A DNA stretch of 64,000 nt from Myroides odoratus DSM 2801 (GTDB lineage: Bacteria > Bacteroidota > Bacteroidia > Flavobacteriales > Flavobacteriaceae), in NCBI RefSeq assembly GCF_000243275.1, contig NZ_CM001437.1, forward strand, positions 4,071,793 to 4,135,792, written 5' to 3'. Position 1 is the stretch's first letter. Every line of letters begins with the position of its first letter. The translations under genes and the position numbers were made by a program. This document shows, one piece after another, positions 1 through 10,682 of the stretch. Under the pieces are notes generated by a model. The model was not told the DNA's origin. It ran no database searches and was given only the letters and a program-made list of their open reading frames with translations.

Positions 1-144
1 CGTGATAAAAGTATCTACATAAGGTTCTAAATAGTTCATCCAAAGTTTCTGTCCAACATGTTCATGACCTGTCGGAGAAGCATTATTTAAATAGGCCTCT
101 AAGAAATGCAGGGAGTCCTGATTTAATATTGTATTTTTATCCAT
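1..144 (-). CDS. M42 family metallopeptidase (N-terminus only, runs off the window)
   Basis: This is a 48-codon open frame from the ATG at 144 to the window edge. The visible residues include NNASPTGHE and GQKLW, a pattern typical of the N-terminus of M42 glutamyl-aminopeptidase-like enzymes of Flavobacteriia. M42 enzymes are cytoplasmic metal-dependent aminopeptidases. The metal-binding residues lie outside the window, so the family call rests on the N-terminal motif alone. The gene is transcribed divergently from the DUF4294 gene at 224. Confidence 0.7.
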   Translation of the reverse strand, partial: MDKNTILNQDSLHFLEAYLNNASPTGHEHVGQKLWMNYLEPYVDTFIT

Positions 145-174
145 GATTATTTTTTACACGAATGTACTGATTCG

Positions 175-207
175 CTTGGAAATACTCAATCTAATTCTTT
201 ACATTTG
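175..207 (+). promoter_or_regulatory. Bacteroidota-type promoter for the DUF4294 gene
   Basis: TACATTTG at 200-207 matches the Bacteroidota -7 consensus TAnnTTTG. A CTTG at 175-178 is a possible, somewhat distant (21 nt) -33 element. The ATG at 224 follows closely. Confidence 0.5.
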
Positions 208-223
208 GTTATATTTTTAACAT

Positions 224-919
224 ATGAAAAAACTGTATTTTTATTTTTTCGTCTTCTTCAGTATGGCCTCTGCTCAAGCGCAGGAAGAGGAGTTAAAACC
301 AGTGCCTAGTTTAGTGCCGATGGTTGAAATAGAAGATGATACGCTAAAGTATAGTATTCCAGAGATTTATATTGGTTCAAATACAAAAGAAGATCAGTAT
401 CGCCAGGACATGAACATCTTGCGTAATCGCATTCGCAGAGTGTATCCTTATGCCCGTGCAACCGCTGAAAATCTAATGATACTAAATGAGAATTTAGAAA
501 AATTAGAGACCAACAAGCAGAAAAGACAATACATAAAACGCTCTCAGAAGTATCTTGAGAGCCAGTTTAAAGATAAATTGAAAAAATTATCGCGTAAAGA
601 TGGAAAGGTTTTATTGAAATTAATTCACCGCGAGACAGGGGAGACTACGTTCACCTTAATTAAGGAATTTAGAAGCGGTTGGACGGCTTTTTGGTCCAAT
701 ACTACAGCGAAGACCTTTAGCTTGGATTTGAAGTCAGAATATCATCCTGACAGTGATTTACAAGATTTTTATCTGGAGACGCAATTGCAATTCTTATTCT
801 ATACGTATCAATTAGAACGCAGCGCAGGTAAAGAAAAAATTAATTTTAATGCGTTGAGAAAAATGTGGGAAATAAAAATTTCAGAAGAAGAGTTTTTTCC
901 ACTTGAATTAAGGGAATAG
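224..919 (+). CDS. DUF4294 domain-containing exported protein
   Basis: The 231-residue product begins with a short Sec-type signal (MKKLYFYFFVFFSMASAQAQ). It then shows the block characteristic of the flavobacterial DUF4294 family: RRVYPYA, RQYIKR..KYLE, LKKLSRKDGKVLLKLIHRETG and RSGWTAFWSNTTAKTF. The function of this family is not known. The signal suggests a periplasmic or envelope location. It lies just upstream of dnaX but dnaX has its own promoter, so the two need not be cotranscribed. Confidence 0.85.
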   Translation: MKKLYFYFFVFFSMASAQAQEEELKPVPSLVPMVEIEDDTLKYSIPEIYIGSNTKEDQYRQDMNILRNRIRRVYPYARATAENLMILNENLEKLETNKQKRQYIKRSQKYLESQFKDKLKKLSRKDGKVLLKLIHRETGETTFTLIKEFRSGWTAFWSNTTAKTFSLDLKSEYHPDSDLQDFYLETQLQFLFYTYQLERSAGKEKINFNALRKMWEIKISEEEFFPLELRE

Positions 920-920
920 T

Positions 921-950
921 TTTGGCTTTATAAAAATTAAGCTACCTTTG
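921..950 (+). promoter_or_regulatory. Bacteroidota-type promoter for dnaX
   Basis: TTTG at 921-924, an 18-nt spacer and TACCTTTG at 943-950 form a near-perfect Bacteroidota sigma-A promoter. The ATG at 967 implies a leader of about 10 nt. Confidence 0.75.
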
Positions 951-966
951 CACTAATAGTGATTTT

Positions 967-2052
967 ATGGAACAATTTATCGTATCAGCAAGAAAATATA
1001 GACCACAGACTTTTCAAGAAGTTGTAGGACAGCAAGCCATTACCAATACTTTAGTAAATGCTATAGAGAGTAATCATCTAGCGCAGGCATTGTTGTTTAC
1101 AGGTCCGAGAGGAGTTGGAAAAACTACTTGTGCGCGTATTTTGGCTCGTAAGATTAATCAAGTAGGCTATGATGATCCTACGGAGGATTTCACATTCAAT
1201 GTATTTGAATTGGATGCTGCATCAAATAACTCGGTTGATGATATTCGAAATCTAATTGATCAAGTACGCATACCTCCTCAAACAGGAAAATACAAAGTCT
1301 ATATTATAGACGAGGTTCACATGTTGTCTACAGCAGCATTTAACGCATTTTTAAAAACGTTAGAAGAACCGCCTCGTCATGCTATCTTTATTCTAGCAAC
1401 TACAGAGAAACACAAAATTATACCAACGATTTTATCGCGTTGTCAAATATTTGATTTCAAAAGAATTACCATTGCTGATGCTGCAGATCATTTGGCTTTA
1501 GTAGCCAATAGTCAAGGAATTGCTTATGAAAGTGATGCTTTGCGTATTATTGCACAAAAGGCAGATGGAGCAATGCGTGATGCGTTGTCTATTTTTGACC
1601 GCGTAGTTTCGTATTGTGGGAAAAACTTAACTAGACAAGCCGTTGCTGAAAATCTAAATGTACTTGATTTTGAGTACTATATTCGCGTAACGGATTTGAT
1701 TTTGGCAAATAATATTCCTGCCTTATTGACTTCTTTTGATTCTATTTTGGCAAAAGGATTTGATGCACAACACTTTATTGCTGGTTTAGCTTCTCACTTT
1801 AGAAACTTGATGGTTTGTAAAACACCAGAAACAGCCGCTCTTTTAGAAGTAGGAGAGCACGGTAGACAGTTGTTTACGGAACAAGCAAATAAGGCTAGTG
1901 TTGCATTATTACTTGAGGCAATCGATTTGGCAAACGAAGCGGATCTGAAGTATAAAGCAAGTCAAAATCAACGTTTACTTGTTGAGTTGTGTTTAATGAA
2001 ATTAGCGTCTTTATCTTACGAAGGCGAAAAAAAAAAGATAAATCTTTCATAA
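967..2052 (+). CDS. dnaX: DNA polymerase III subunit gamma (zero-frame dnaX product)
   Basis: Without slippage dnaX gives a 361-residue protein ending GEKKKINLS. It contains the complete ATPase domains I-II and the oligomerisation domain III and nothing more, which is what the short gamma form of the clamp loader contains in E. coli and Thermus. The stop codon at 2050-2052 is 13 nt after the A10 run. Whether gamma is really made depends on the A-run length being correct. Confidence 0.7.
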   Translation: MEQFIVSARKYRPQTFQEVVGQQAITNTLVNAIESNHLAQALLFTGPRGVGKTTCARILARKINQVGYDDPTEDFTFNVFELDAASNNSVDDIRNLIDQVRIPPQTGKYKVYIIDEVHMLSTAAFNAFLKTLEEPPRHAIFILATTEKHKIIPTILSRCQIFDFKRITIADAADHLALVANSQGIAYESDALRIIAQKADGAMRDALSIFDRVVSYCGKNLTRQAVAENLNVLDFEYYIRVTDLILANNIPALLTSFDSILAKGFDAQHFIAGLASHFRNLMVCKTPETAALLEVGEHGRQLFTEQANKASVALLLEAIDLANEADLKYKASQNQRLLVELCLMKLASLSYEGEKKKINLS

Positions 2053-2846
2053 TTCCTGCTCAGGCACTAACTGCTATTGAGCCGTTAGCGCCGATTGAAT
2101 TACCAACAGCTCCTGTGACAGCTGTTGTAACGCAATTACCCGAACAAGCTGTACAGCCTGTTGAACTTACACCTGTTGAAATACCAATAACAGAACCAGT
2201 AAGTCCGCAAGTAGTACCCGCTGTTGTGGAAGAAGAAGTGTCAGAGTATAAAGCACAAAGTCAGGAAGTTAATACTACAACTTCACCTCAAGTAGAACCT
2301 ATAGCTACAGCACCTGTAGATGATAATCCCGCAGAATCACCAGCGTTATTTGCTGTTGATCCTATTGTACCAGTTGAAAAAAAGGTTTCGGCACTTTCAC
2401 TATCTAGTATTCGTGCTCGTAAGGAGATGGAATCCTCTTTAGAGAAAAAGGTGGTCAATCCAGATGATTTACCCAAAGAGCCTTTTACTGCAGAACAATT
2501 TATGGAGGAATGGAACAAATATGCAGATAAATTAGCTCGATCAGGATTTATGTTGATGTCATCGTTGATGGGAATGGTACCTCCGGTATTGCGTGGAACA
2601 TCGGTTTCCTTAGTAATGCCTAATGAAGGATCGAAATTAAGCTTTGACGAAAATAAGTTTGACTTGGTTAATTATTTGCGTAAAAAGCTAAGTAACTATG
2701 ATTTAGAAATCGAAATCACAGTAAATGAGGAAGTTAAAATTCAAAAAAGAGTACTAGATAAAGATGATAAATTAGTTCGTTTTATTGAACTAAACCCTGC
2801 GATGCAGTATATGAAAGAAATCTTTGATCTAGAATTTAAATACTAG
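967..2846 (+). CDS. dnaX: DNA polymerase III subunit tau, made by a -1 frameshift in dnaX
   Basis: Full-length tau is the clamp-loader ATPase subunit that links polymerase III cores. The zero frame encodes Walker A GPRGVGKT (residues 46-53), the DEVHMLS Walker B and SRC sensor region, and the C-terminal collar domain (to about residue 350). It stops at 2050-2052. The -1 frame continues across the A10 run at 2027-2036 as KKKDKSFIIPA, then a Pro/Val/Glu-rich linker (about residues 365-490) and a globular C-terminal domain ending at 2846. Joining the frames gives about 626 residues, a normal tau length. The zinc-binding cysteines of E. coli DnaX are absent, as is usual in Flavobacteriia. The frameshift may be programmed slippage, or a homopolymer error in the assembly. 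Confidence 0.85.
2027..2037 (+). other. Candidate dnaX slippage site (A10-G)
   Basis: Ten A residues followed by G read GAA-AAA-AAA-AAG in the gamma frame. A -1 ribosomal shift, or insertion of one A by RNA polymerase, enters the tau frame. E. coli dnaX uses A-AAA-AAG and Thermus dnaX uses an A9 run at the equivalent place. No strong downstream stem-loop is obvious. Confidence 0.65.
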
Positions 2847-2861
2847 TAAAATCTAATCGTT

Positions 2862-3695
2862 ATGATTAAAATTGGAAATGACAATACGCTAAAAGTAGCT
2901 AGAAAGACGAGCATTGGTTTGTATTTAACTGATGGAGAAACGGATATTCTATTGCCAAATAAATACGTACCTAAAAATATAGAAGTTGAGGATGAAATCG
3001 TTGTTTTTGTCTATTTGGATCAAGAAGAAAGACCAGTAGCAACTACGTTAGAACCTTATATTTATATCAATGAATTTGCTTTGTTGAAGGTGAGTTTTAC
3101 CAATCAGTTTGGAGCCTTTTTGGATATGGGATTGGAAAAAGATTTATTCGTTCCTTTTGCAGAACAAGCACGCCCAATGAAAGAGGGGAATTACTATTTG
3201 GTATACATGCAATTGGATGAAAAATCAAATCGCCTTGTTGGGTCAAGTCGTTTAAACCAATTCTTGGATAACGATACGATTACCGTTGCTATTGGAGATG
3301 AAGTAGAATTAGTGGTTTCTCATATTACAGATTTAGGGATTAACGTTATCATCAATGAGAAGCACAAAGGACTGATGTATAAAAATGAAGTCTTTGAAGA
3401 TTTGCGTACGGGTGACCGTATTGTGGGGTATATTAAGAATATTCGTCCAGATGGAAAAATTGATGTATCGAGAACACGCGTAGGAGTAGAGGCTATTTCC
3501 GATGGAGCAGAACAAGTTTTAGCTGCATTAGTGGAGAATAATGGATTCTTAGGGTTGTCAGATAGCAGTCACCCAGAAGATATTCGCACCGTACTTAACA
3601 TGAGTAAAAAGATGTTTAAGAAAGCCATTGGTGGATTATATAAAGATAAAAAAATCACGTTGACAGAAAAGGGAATTTACTTAGTAAAGGAATAG
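2862..3695 (+). CDS. S1-like RNA-binding protein, CvfB family
   Basis: The 277-residue protein has the repeated S1-like OB-fold layout of CvfB/YitL proteins. An N-terminal strand-rich segment (GLYLTDGETDILLPNKYVP) is followed by a central S1 repeat (FGAFLDMGLEKDLFVPF) and a second one (DLGINVIINEKHKGLMYKNEVFEDLRTGDRI). A winged-helix-like tail (MSKKMFKKAIGGLYKDKKITL) closes it. CvfB proteins are cytoplasmic and bind RNA; CvfB affects virulence-gene expression in Staphylococcus. The gene starts 15 bp after dnaX and probably shares its transcript; a terminator follows it. Confidence 0.85.
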   Translation: MIKIGNDNTLKVARKTSIGLYLTDGETDILLPNKYVPKNIEVEDEIVVFVYLDQEERPVATTLEPYIYINEFALLKVSFTNQFGAFLDMGLEKDLFVPFAEQARPMKEGNYYLVYMQLDEKSNRLVGSSRLNQFLDNDTITVAIGDEVELVVSHITDLGINVIINEKHKGLMYKNEVFEDLRTGDRIVGYIKNIRPDGKIDVSRTRVGVEAISDGAEQVLAALVENNGFLGLSDSSHPEDIRTVLNMSKKMFKKAIGGLYKDKKITLTEKGIYLVKE

Positions 3696-3719
3696 TTTTA
3701 GTAAACGTATAAAAAATAG

Positions 3720-3747
3720 AAGCACTTGATTTTCAAGTGCTTTTTTT
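3720..3747 (+). terminator. Rho-independent terminator after the cvfB-like gene
   Basis: A 10-bp perfect stem (AAGCACTTGA / TCAAGTGCTT) with a TTT loop is followed by a run of seven T residues. Confidence 0.9.
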
Positions 3748-4390
3748 ATTTATATTAAAGATTAACTTTAAGTCTTATTTCTCAAGATAAGGCTTCTTTA
3801 AAACCTTGTGCAAAGTCTTCTTTTGTTCGTTACAAAGCAATGAAAACAGATCATCTAACTTCGTATGATTGCAAGTTAGCTTAAATTAATTTCGCAGAAC
3901 TTGAATGATTTAACATTAAAATTTTAAGTGATCGGTTTATAATAAAATAAAAATCAGTATATTGGAGTTCGGTAAAAGAAGAAACGAAGGCTGATATTTA
4001 TTGCTTTCCTCTTACTTCTTTATAAGGAGTATCTGTTGATATAATGTAAAAACAGTTTTCTTTAGGTTAGGATACGTTTCCGAAATATTTTTTTTATTGA
4101 AAATCCGCAATTTTAGCCCTTGTAGATTGTCATTTCTTCTTAATAAAGGGTTAATTTAATCCCTGTTTTGTCTAATCGACAGTATTTAACTTTTATTTGG
4201 CTGATTTTATTTTACGGAAATTTAGATATAAAAAAATTTTCAATAAAAATATTCATATATTTATCAAATATAAGTAGTTCGTTTGCCGCTGAGGCTAGAA
4301 AGGCTGTGGCTATTCGGCCCTTTAGAAGATGTGTGCATTGTGATGAATTACTTTTTACACTCAAAATGTAGATTATTAACAACCATAAGA
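3748..4390 (+). other. Non-coding region upstream of prpB
   Basis: This AT-rich stretch of about 640 bp holds no convincing gene. The 67-codon frame at 4168-4371 overlaps the prpB leader and has no protein-like composition. The region must hold the prp promoter, but I could not pick a clear TAnnTTTG pair. Confidence 0.5.
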
Positions 4391-5284
4391 ATGAACAAAA
4401 CAAACAATTTCAAATCTCCCGGATTACTTTTTAGGGAGGCAATGCAAAAGGAAAGTCCCCTCCAAATTGTAGGTGCAATTAATGCCAATCACGCTTTATT
4501 AGCACAACAAGCAGGATTTAATGCTATTTATTTATCAGGTGGTGGTGTTGCAGCAGGATCATTAGGTGTACCCGATTTAGGGATTACAACCTTAGAAGAC
4601 GTTTTAATCGATGTACAACGTATTACTAATATATGTGATTTACCGTTGATGGTAGATGTTGACACTGGATTTGGTCCATCAGCATTTAACGTAGCAAGAA
4701 CTGTAAAATCATTAATTAAAGCAGGAGCAGCAGCTTTACACATAGAAGATCAAGTAGGAGCAAAACGCTGTGGTCACCGTCCAGGAAAAGAAGTGGTGAG
4801 CATGCAAGAAATGGTAGATCGTATTAAATCTGCTGTTGACGCCCGTACAGACGAGCATTTCGTTATTGGCGCACGTACTGATGCCTTCGCTAATGAAGGA
4901 TTAGAAAGTACATTAGAACGCGCTATCGCTTATAAAGAAGCTGGTGCAGACTTCATCTTTGCTGAAGCAGTGCCAGATTTGAGTTTTTACCAAAAATTTG
5001 TTGATGCAACAGGTATTCCAGTATTAGCGAATATTACTGAGTTTGGAATGATTAAAATGTATACAGTAGAAGAATTGAAAGCAGCTGGAGTAGGACTTGT
5101 CCTTTATCCACTTTCTGCTTTCCGCGCAGCAAATAAAGCGGCTTTGAACGTATACAACCACATTCGCCAAGAAGGTACACAAGCTAATGTATTAGATACG
5201 ATGCAGACACGTGAAGAGTTATACAGCAGTATCAACTACCACGATTATGAACAAAAATTAAACACCCTATTTAAAAAACAATAA
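4391..5284 (+). CDS. prpB: 2-methylisocitrate lyase
   Basis: PrpB cleaves 2-methylisocitrate to pyruvate and succinate, the last step of the methylcitrate cycle. The protein shows the isocitrate-lyase superfamily fold signatures: [16 protein letters not shown], metal-binding DVDTGFG, and the catalytic KRCGH loop with the nucleophilic cysteine. The frame is open from 4283, but homology begins at [11 protein letters not shown] (ATG 4391), giving 297 residues, the usual PrpB length. prpC follows 2 bp later, so the genes form one operon. Confidence 0.95.
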   Translation: MNKTNNFKSPGLLFREAMQKESPLQIVGAINANHALLAQQAGFNAIYLSGGGVAAGSLGVPDLGITTLEDVLIDVQRITNICDLPLMVDVDTGFGPSAFNVARTVKSLIKAGAAALHIEDQVGAKRCGHRPGKEVVSMQEMVDRIKSAVDARTDEHFVIGARTDAFANEGLESTLERAIAYKEAGADFIFAEAVPDLSFYQKFVDATGIPVLANITEFGMIKMYTVEELKAAGVGLVLYPLSAFRAANKAALNVYNHIRQEGTQANVLDTMQTREELYSSINYHDYEQKLNTLFKKQ

Positions 5285-5286
5285 GC

Positions 5287-6438
5287 ATGTCAAATAACGA
5301 AACAAGCTTCAAACCAAAGAAAAGTGTTGCGCTATCTGGGGTTGCAGCTGGTAATACAGCATTATGTAGCGTTGGAAAAAGCGGAAATGATTTATACTAC
5401 AGAGGATATAATATATTAGATTTAGCAGCAAATGCAGAATTCGAAGAAGTGGCTTACCTATTAATTTATGGTCATTTGCCGAATGAAGCGCAGTTGAGAA
5501 ACTACAAAGCGAAATTGAAATCGCTGCGTGGTTTACCAAAATCAGTGCGTAGCATTTTAAAAAATATACCAGCAGCAGCACATCCTATGGATGTAATGCG
5601 TTCGATGGTATCTGCTATCGGAACGATTCAACCAGAAAAAGACGACCATAATACTGCTGGAGCTAGAGATATTGCTGATAAATTATTAGCCTCTTTTAGT
5701 TCAGGATTATTGTATTGGTATCACTATACCCACAACGGAAAAGAAATCGAAGTAGAAACAGATGACGACACAATTGGTGGTCACTTTTTACATTTGTTAC
5801 ACGGAGAGAAACCTTCTGAATCTTGGGTAAAAGCCATGCAAGTATCTTTAATCTTGTATGCAGAGCATGAATTCAATGCTTCTACTTTTACAAGTCGCGT
5901 AATTGCAGGAACAAATTCAGATTTCTATTCTTGTGTAACTGGAGCTATTGGCGCTTTACGTGGACCAAAACACGGAGGAGCTAATGAGGTTGCTTTTGAA
6001 ATTCAAAGCCGTTATAATTCACCTGATGAAGCAGAAGCAGATATCAGAAAACGCGTAGAAAACAAAGAAGTAATCATTGGTTTCGGACACCCAGTTTACA
6101 CGATTTCAGATCCAAGAAATGAAGTGATTAAAAAAGTAGCAGAAGAATTGTCTAAAGAAGCGGGTGATATGCTTTTATACGATATCGCAGAGCGTTTAGA
6201 AACTGTGATGTGGGACGAGAAAAAGATGTTCCCGAACTTAGATTGGTTCTCGGCAGTATCTTACCACCAAATGGGGGTACCTACTTTAATGTTTACGCCT
6301 CTTTTTGTAGTTTCTCGTATTACAGGATGGAGTGCACATATCATGGAACAACGTCAGGATGGAAAAATTATCCGTCCAAGTGCTAATTATGTTGGACCGG
6401 AGAACAAATCTTTTGTATCGATCAAAAACAGAAAATAA
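5287..6438 (+). CDS. prpC: 2-methylcitrate synthase
   Basis: PrpC condenses propionyl-CoA with oxaloacetate. The 383 residues fit the short bacterial type-II citrate/methylcitrate synthase class. The catalytic histidines lie in [17 protein letters not shown] and GFGHPVY, and a conserved Arg/Asp set surrounds them. Its position between prpB and prpD makes methylcitrate synthase more likely than citrate synthase. It is translated 2 bp after the prpB stop. Confidence 0.95.
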   Translation: MSNNETSFKPKKSVALSGVAAGNTALCSVGKSGNDLYYRGYNILDLAANAEFEEVAYLLIYGHLPNEAQLRNYKAKLKSLRGLPKSVRSILKNIPAAAHPMDVMRSMVSAIGTIQPEKDDHNTAGARDIADKLLASFSSGLLYWYHYTHNGKEIEVETDDDTIGGHFLHLLHGEKPSESWVKAMQVSLILYAEHEFNASTFTSRVIAGTNSDFYSCVTGAIGALRGPKHGGANEVAFEIQSRYNSPDEAEADIRKRVENKEVIIGFGHPVYTISDPRNEVIKKVAEELSKEAGDMLLYDIAERLETVMWDEKKMFPNLDWFSAVSYHQMGVPTLMFTPLFVVSRITGWSAHIMEQRQDGKIIRPSANYVGPENKSFVSIKNRK

Positions 6439-6466
6439 TTTAATAACTAAAAAATAAGAATTTAAA

Positions 6467-7918
6467 ATGTCATTACACATTTCAAACGAACGACCACAAC
6501 CAGATCAAGTATTAGTGGACATTGCGGATTACGTATTAAACTATGAGATTAAGAATGATTTAGCTTGGAAAACAGCACATTACTGTCTATTAGACACAAT
6601 TGGATGTGGTTTGGAAGCGCTAACATACCCAGCATGTACTAAATTATTAGGACCTGTTGTAAAAGGAACAATCGTTCCAAATGGAGCAAAAGTTCCAGGA
6701 ACACAATTTCAATTAGATCCAATTCAAGCTGCTTTCAACATTGGAACAATCGTGCGTTGGTTGGACTTTAATGATACTTGGTTAGCAGCAGAGTGGGGAC
6801 ACCCTTCAGATAACTTAGGAGGTATTTTAGCTACTGCAGATTGGTTGTCAAGAACAAACATCGCAGAAGGAAAAGCACCTTTAAAAATGAAACAAGTTTT
6901 AGAAGCAATGATCATGGCACACGAAGTGCAAGGAGTTATGGCTTTAGAGAACTCGTTTAACCGTGTTGGATTAGACCACGTATTATTAGTAAAATTAGCA
7001 TCTACAGCAGTTGTAGGAAAGTTAATTGGCTTAACACGTGATGAGTTAATCAATGCTATTTCTTTAGCTTTCGTTGATGGACAAGCGTTGAGAACGTACC
7101 GTCATGCACCAAATACAGGAAGCCGTAAATCTTGGGCTGCTGGAGATGCAACATCTCGTGCAGTGCGTTTAGCTTTAATGGCTAAAACAGGAGAAATGGG
7201 ATACCCATCTGTATTAACAGCTAAAACATGGGGATTCTATGACGTTTCTTTCAAAGGAAATGCGTTTAAATTCCAAAGAGATTACTCTTCATACGTAATG
7301 GAGAATGTATTATTCAAAATTTCTTTCCCAGCTGAGTTCCACTCGCAAACGGCAGTTGAAGCAGCAATGACTTTACACGGGAAATTAAAAGAATTAGGAA
7401 AATCTACAGAAGATATCAAGAAAATCACGATTCGTACACACGAAGCGGCAATTCGTATTATCGACAAAAAAGGTCCATTAGACAACCCAGCTGACCGTGA
7501 CCACTGTATTCAATACATGATTGCTGTTCCATTAATCCATGGAAGATTAACAGCTGCAGATTATGAAGATAATATTGCTTCTGATGCAAGAATCGACGTA
7601 TTACGCGATAAAATGGAATGTGTAGAAGATGTTCAATTCACAAAAGATTATTTCGATCCAGAAAAACGTTCAATTGCTAACGCATTGACGATTACATTTA
7701 ACGATGGATCATCAATTGATGAAGTAGTTGTTGAATACCCAATCGGACACAAACGCAGAAGAGAAGAAGGAATTCCGGAGTTAATTAAAAAATACAAAAT
7801 TAACTTAGCTCGCGTTTACCCAGAAAAACAACAGAGAGTAGTAATGGAAAACTCTTTAGATTATGATACTTTGATTAATCTAAATGTAAACGAGTTTGTT
7901 GACTTACTAGTTATCTAA
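6467..7918 (+). CDS. prpD: 2-methylcitrate dehydratase, MmgE/PrpD family
   Basis: PrpD dehydrates 2-methylcitrate towards 2-methyl-cis-aconitate. The 483-residue protein has family signatures [18 protein letters not shown] near residue 100, [12 protein letters not shown] and [20 protein letters not shown]. It is the third gene of the prp operon (28 bp after prpC). No dedicated AcnD/PrpF pair or PrpR activator is visible here, so the cycle is assumed to use PrpD plus a housekeeping aconitase. A strong hairpin follows the stop codon. Confidence 0.95.
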   Translation: MSLHISNERPQPDQVLVDIADYVLNYEIKNDLAWKTAHYCLLDTIGCGLEALTYPACTKLLGPVVKGTIVPNGAKVPGTQFQLDPIQAAFNIGTIVRWLDFNDTWLAAEWGHPSDNLGGILATADWLSRTNIAEGKAPLKMKQVLEAMIMAHEVQGVMALENSFNRVGLDHVLLVKLASTAVVGKLIGLTRDELINAISLAFVDGQALRTYRHAPNTGSRKSWAAGDATSRAVRLALMAKTGEMGYPSVLTAKTWGFYDVSFKGNAFKFQRDYSSYVMENVLFKISFPAEFHSQTAVEAAMTLHGKLKELGKSTEDIKKITIRTHEAAIRIIDKKGPLDNPADRDHCIQYMIAVPLIHGRLTAADYEDNIASDARIDVLRDKMECVEDVQFTKDYFDPEKRSIANALTITFNDGSSIDEVVVEYPIGHKRRREEGIPELIKKYKINLARVYPEKQQRVVMENSLDYDTLINLNVNEFVDLLVI

Positions 7919-7930
7919 GCTTATACTTAC

Positions 7931-7960
7931 ACAAGAGTTGATTGAAAAATCAACTCTTGT
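7931..7960 (+). terminator. Hairpin between prpD and mmsA
   Basis: A 13-bp perfect stem (ACAAGAGTTGATT / AATCAACTCTTGT) with a GAAA loop. The trailing T tract is short and interrupted (TCCTT), so it may terminate partially or stabilise the prp mRNA. Confidence 0.7.
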
Positions 7961-8003
7961 TCCTTAAGTAACCACCAACCAACCCCAATAAATTATAACA
8001 ACT

Positions 8004-9500
8004 ATGACACAAAAAATAAACTTATACATAAACGGTGCATTTACCGCAAGTACTGCTACAGCCTATTTACCAGTTGAAAACCCAGCAACACAAGAAATTA
8101 TCGCAGAAGTGCCGTTAACGGAATTGAAAGAAATTGATCAGGCGATTGCTTTAGCCGGTGAAGCATTTAAAACTTGGAAAGAAGTTGCTACACCAGAGCG
8201 CGCTAGATTATTTTTGAAATACCAACATTTACTAAAAGAACATCAAAAAGAAATCGCAGAGATTTTAGCAACAGAGAATGGAAAAACATTTGCTGATGCG
8301 ATGGGAGATGTGTGGAGAGGAATTGAAGTAGTAGAACACGCTTGTTCAATCCCTACTTTAATGATGGGCGAAACTGTTGAGAATGTGGCTCGTGCAGTAG
8401 ATACGTATAGCTATATTCAACCGTTAGGAGTTTGTGCGGGAATCACACCCTTTAACTTTCCAGCGATGATTCCTTTATGGATGTTCCCAATGGCAATTGC
8501 CTGCGGAAATACCTTTATTTTAAAACCGTCTGAGCAAGCGCCTATGACGGCTATGAAATTAGCTGAGTTATTCCAACAAGCGGGATTCCCTAAAGGAGTT
8601 TTAAATATTGTTCACGGATCAAAAGACCAAGTGAATCACATTTTAAATCACGAGGATATTCGCGCTATTTCATTTGTAGGATCGGTGCCAGTAGCGGAAC
8701 ATGTTTACCGTACAGGAACGCATAATTTAAAACGCGTACAAGCATTTGGTGGAGCAAAAAACCACATGGTTGTTATGCCAGATGCAAATAAACAACAAGT
8801 AATCAATAACTTAGTAGGAGCTTCTTGTGGCGCTGCAGGTCAGCGTTGTATGGCTATTAGTGTAGCTGTATTAGTAGGAGAAGCACAAAATTGGGTAAAT
8901 GATATTAAAAATGCATTAAGTACAATCAAACCAGGTGTTTGGTCGGACGATGCAGCAGCATATGGACCGCTAATCAACAAACAAGCAAAAGAAAAAGTAT
9001 TGCGTTTGATTAAGAGTGGTTATGACCAAGGAGCAGAAGTTTTATTAGACGGAAGTGACTGTGTTGTACCAGGTTATGAAAAAGGTTACTTCGTAGGGCC
9101 AACGTTGTTTAATAAAGTAACAACGGATATGGATATTTATAAAGAAGAAATCTTCGGACCTGCCTTATTATTAGTAACGGCTGATACTTTAGATGAAGCT
9201 ATTCAAATCATCAATGACAACCCTTATGGAAATGGTACGTCAATTTTCACTAATTCAGGAGCAGCAGCTCGTAAATTCCAACACGAGATTCAAGTAGGAC
9301 AAATTGGAGTGAACCTTCCAATTCCAGTGCCATTACCGTTCTTCTCTTTCACAGGATGGCGTAAGTCATTCTTCGGGGATTTACACTCGTATGGAAAACA
9401 AGGAGTTCGCTTCTATACAGAGACCAAAACAATCACAGCACGTTGGTTTGAGGAAGATGTACCTGGAGGAAATGTGAATATGACGATTAATCTTAAATAA
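8004..9500 (+). CDS. mmsA: CoA-acylating methylmalonate-semialdehyde dehydrogenase
   Basis: MmsA oxidises methylmalonate semialdehyde to propionyl-CoA with NAD and CoA, the last step of valine degradation. The 498-residue aldehyde dehydrogenase has the catalytic cysteine at about residue 282 in [14 protein letters not shown], the MmsA-type segment [21 protein letters not shown], the NAD-loop [10 protein letters not shown], and the C-terminal [12 protein letters not shown] block. It opens a five-gene operon for distal valine or isobutyrate catabolism. Its product feeds the prp genes upstream. Confidence 0.93.
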   Translation: MTQKINLYINGAFTASTATAYLPVENPATQEIIAEVPLTELKEIDQAIALAGEAFKTWKEVATPERARLFLKYQHLLKEHQKEIAEILATENGKTFADAMGDVWRGIEVVEHACSIPTLMMGETVENVARAVDTYSYIQPLGVCAGITPFNFPAMIPLWMFPMAIACGNTFILKPSEQAPMTAMKLAELFQQAGFPKGVLNIVHGSKDQVNHILNHEDIRAISFVGSVPVAEHVYRTGTHNLKRVQAFGGAKNHMVVMPDANKQQVINNLVGASCGAAGQRCMAISVAVLVGEAQNWVNDIKNALSTIKPGVWSDDAAAYGPLINKQAKEKVLRLIKSGYDQGAEVLLDGSDCVVPGYEKGYFVGPTLFNKVTTDMDIYKEEIFGPALLLVTADTLDEAIQIINDNPYGNGTSIFTNSGAAARKFQHEIQVGQIGVNLPIPVPLPFFSFTGWRKSFFGDLHSYGKQGVRFYTETKTITARWFEEDVPGGNVNMTINLK

Positions 9501-9515
9501 GGAGGAAAGAGTATT

Positions 9516-10676
9516 ATGCAATTTAATTTAGATGAAAATCAATTAGCTTTTCAAGATGCGGCAAGGAGTTTTGCAGAAAAAGAATTAGCACCCTATGCCT
9601 CAGATTGGGATGCAAATAAAATATTTCCACGTGAAGCCATTCAAAAAGCGGGAGAACAAGGATTTTGTGGAGTTTATACCCGAGAAGATGTAGGAGGATT
9701 AGGGTTTTCAAGATTAGATGCTGCTATTATTTTTGAAGAATTAGCAGCGGCTTGTCCGTCTACAACCGCTTATATTACCATTCACAACATGGTAACGTGG
9801 ATGATTGACCAATATGGAAAAGAGCAAGTAAGACAAGCGATTTGTCCAGCATTGGCGTCAGGAATAAAATTGGGATCTTATTGTTTAACCGAGCCTGATT
9901 CAGGTTCGGATGCTGCTAGTTTGAAAACAACTGCAGTAAAACAAGGCGATACCTATATCTTGAATGGAACAAAAGCTTTTATTTCAGGTGCTGGCGAGAG
10001 TGATTACCTTGTTGTAATGGCTCGAACTGGAGAAGCAGGAGCAAGAGGAATTAGTGCTTTTGTAGTACCTGCGGATGCAAAAGGTATTAGCTATGGTGAA
10101 AAAGAAAAGAAACTAGGATGGAATACACAACCAACGCGTTTTATCTTTTTAGATCAAGTAGAAATTCCTGCTGAAAACCTATTAGGAAATGAAGGAGACG
10201 GTTTCAAAATTGCTTTAAAAGGTTTAGATGGAGGGCGTATCAACGTAGCCATCTGTTCTGTTGGAGCTGCTCAAGGATCGTTGAATTTAGCTCAACGCTA
10301 TATGCACGAACGCATGCAATTTGGCAAGGCATTAGCTCAATTCCAAGCGTTACAGTTTAAAATCGCAGATATGGTAACAGAGCTAGTTGCAGCACGTCAA
10401 ATGGTTTATTTAGCTGCTTTTAAGCTAGATTCTAAAGATGTAAACGCAACAACGTATTGTGCCATGGCGAAACGCTTAGCTACAGATAATAGTTTTACGG
10501 TATGTAATGATGCCTTACAACTATTAGGTGGTTATGGATGTACGCAAGATTTCCCTGTAGAACGTTTAATGCGTGATGCTCGAGTACATCAAATCGTGGA
10601 AGGAACCAATGAAATTATGAAATTGGTGATATCGAGAAAGATATTAGAAGAAGGAGCAACTGCTGAAATACGTTAA
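9516..10676 (+). CDS. Acyl-CoA dehydrogenase, probably isobutyryl-CoA dehydrogenase
   Basis: The 386-residue flavoenzyme has the acyl-CoA dehydrogenase signatures CLTEPDSGSDAASL, GTKAFISGAG and LLGGYGCTQDFPVERLMRDARV. The catalytic glutamate is in VEGTNEIM, the short-chain position. In valine degradation the enzyme converts isobutyryl-CoA to methacrylyl-CoA; assignment to isobutyryl-CoA rather than another short-chain substrate is inferred from the operon. An unusually good ribosome binding site (GGAGGAAAG) precedes the ATG, which is rare in this AT-rich Bacteroidota context. Confidence 0.9.
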   Translation: MQFNLDENQLAFQDAARSFAEKELAPYASDWDANKIFPREAIQKAGEQGFCGVYTREDVGGLGFSRLDAAIIFEELAAACPSTTAYITIHNMVTWMIDQYGKEQVRQAICPALASGIKLGSYCLTEPDSGSDAASLKTTAVKQGDTYILNGTKAFISGAGESDYLVVMARTGEAGARGISAFVVPADAKGISYGEKEKKLGWNTQPTRFIFLDQVEIPAENLLGNEGDGFKIALKGLDGGRINVAICSVGAAQGSLNLAQRYMHERMQFGKALAQFQALQFKIADMVTELVAARQMVYLAAFKLDSKDVNATTYCAMAKRLATDNSFTVCNDALQLLGGYGCTQDFPVERLMRDARVHQIVEGTNEIMKLVISRKILEEGATAEIR

Positions 10677-10682
10677 TCAATC

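Noticed and set aside
4168..4371. 67-codon plus-strand frame before prpB
   Set aside because: It overlaps the prpB leader, has no recognisable motif, and its first part is low-complexity AT-rich sequence.
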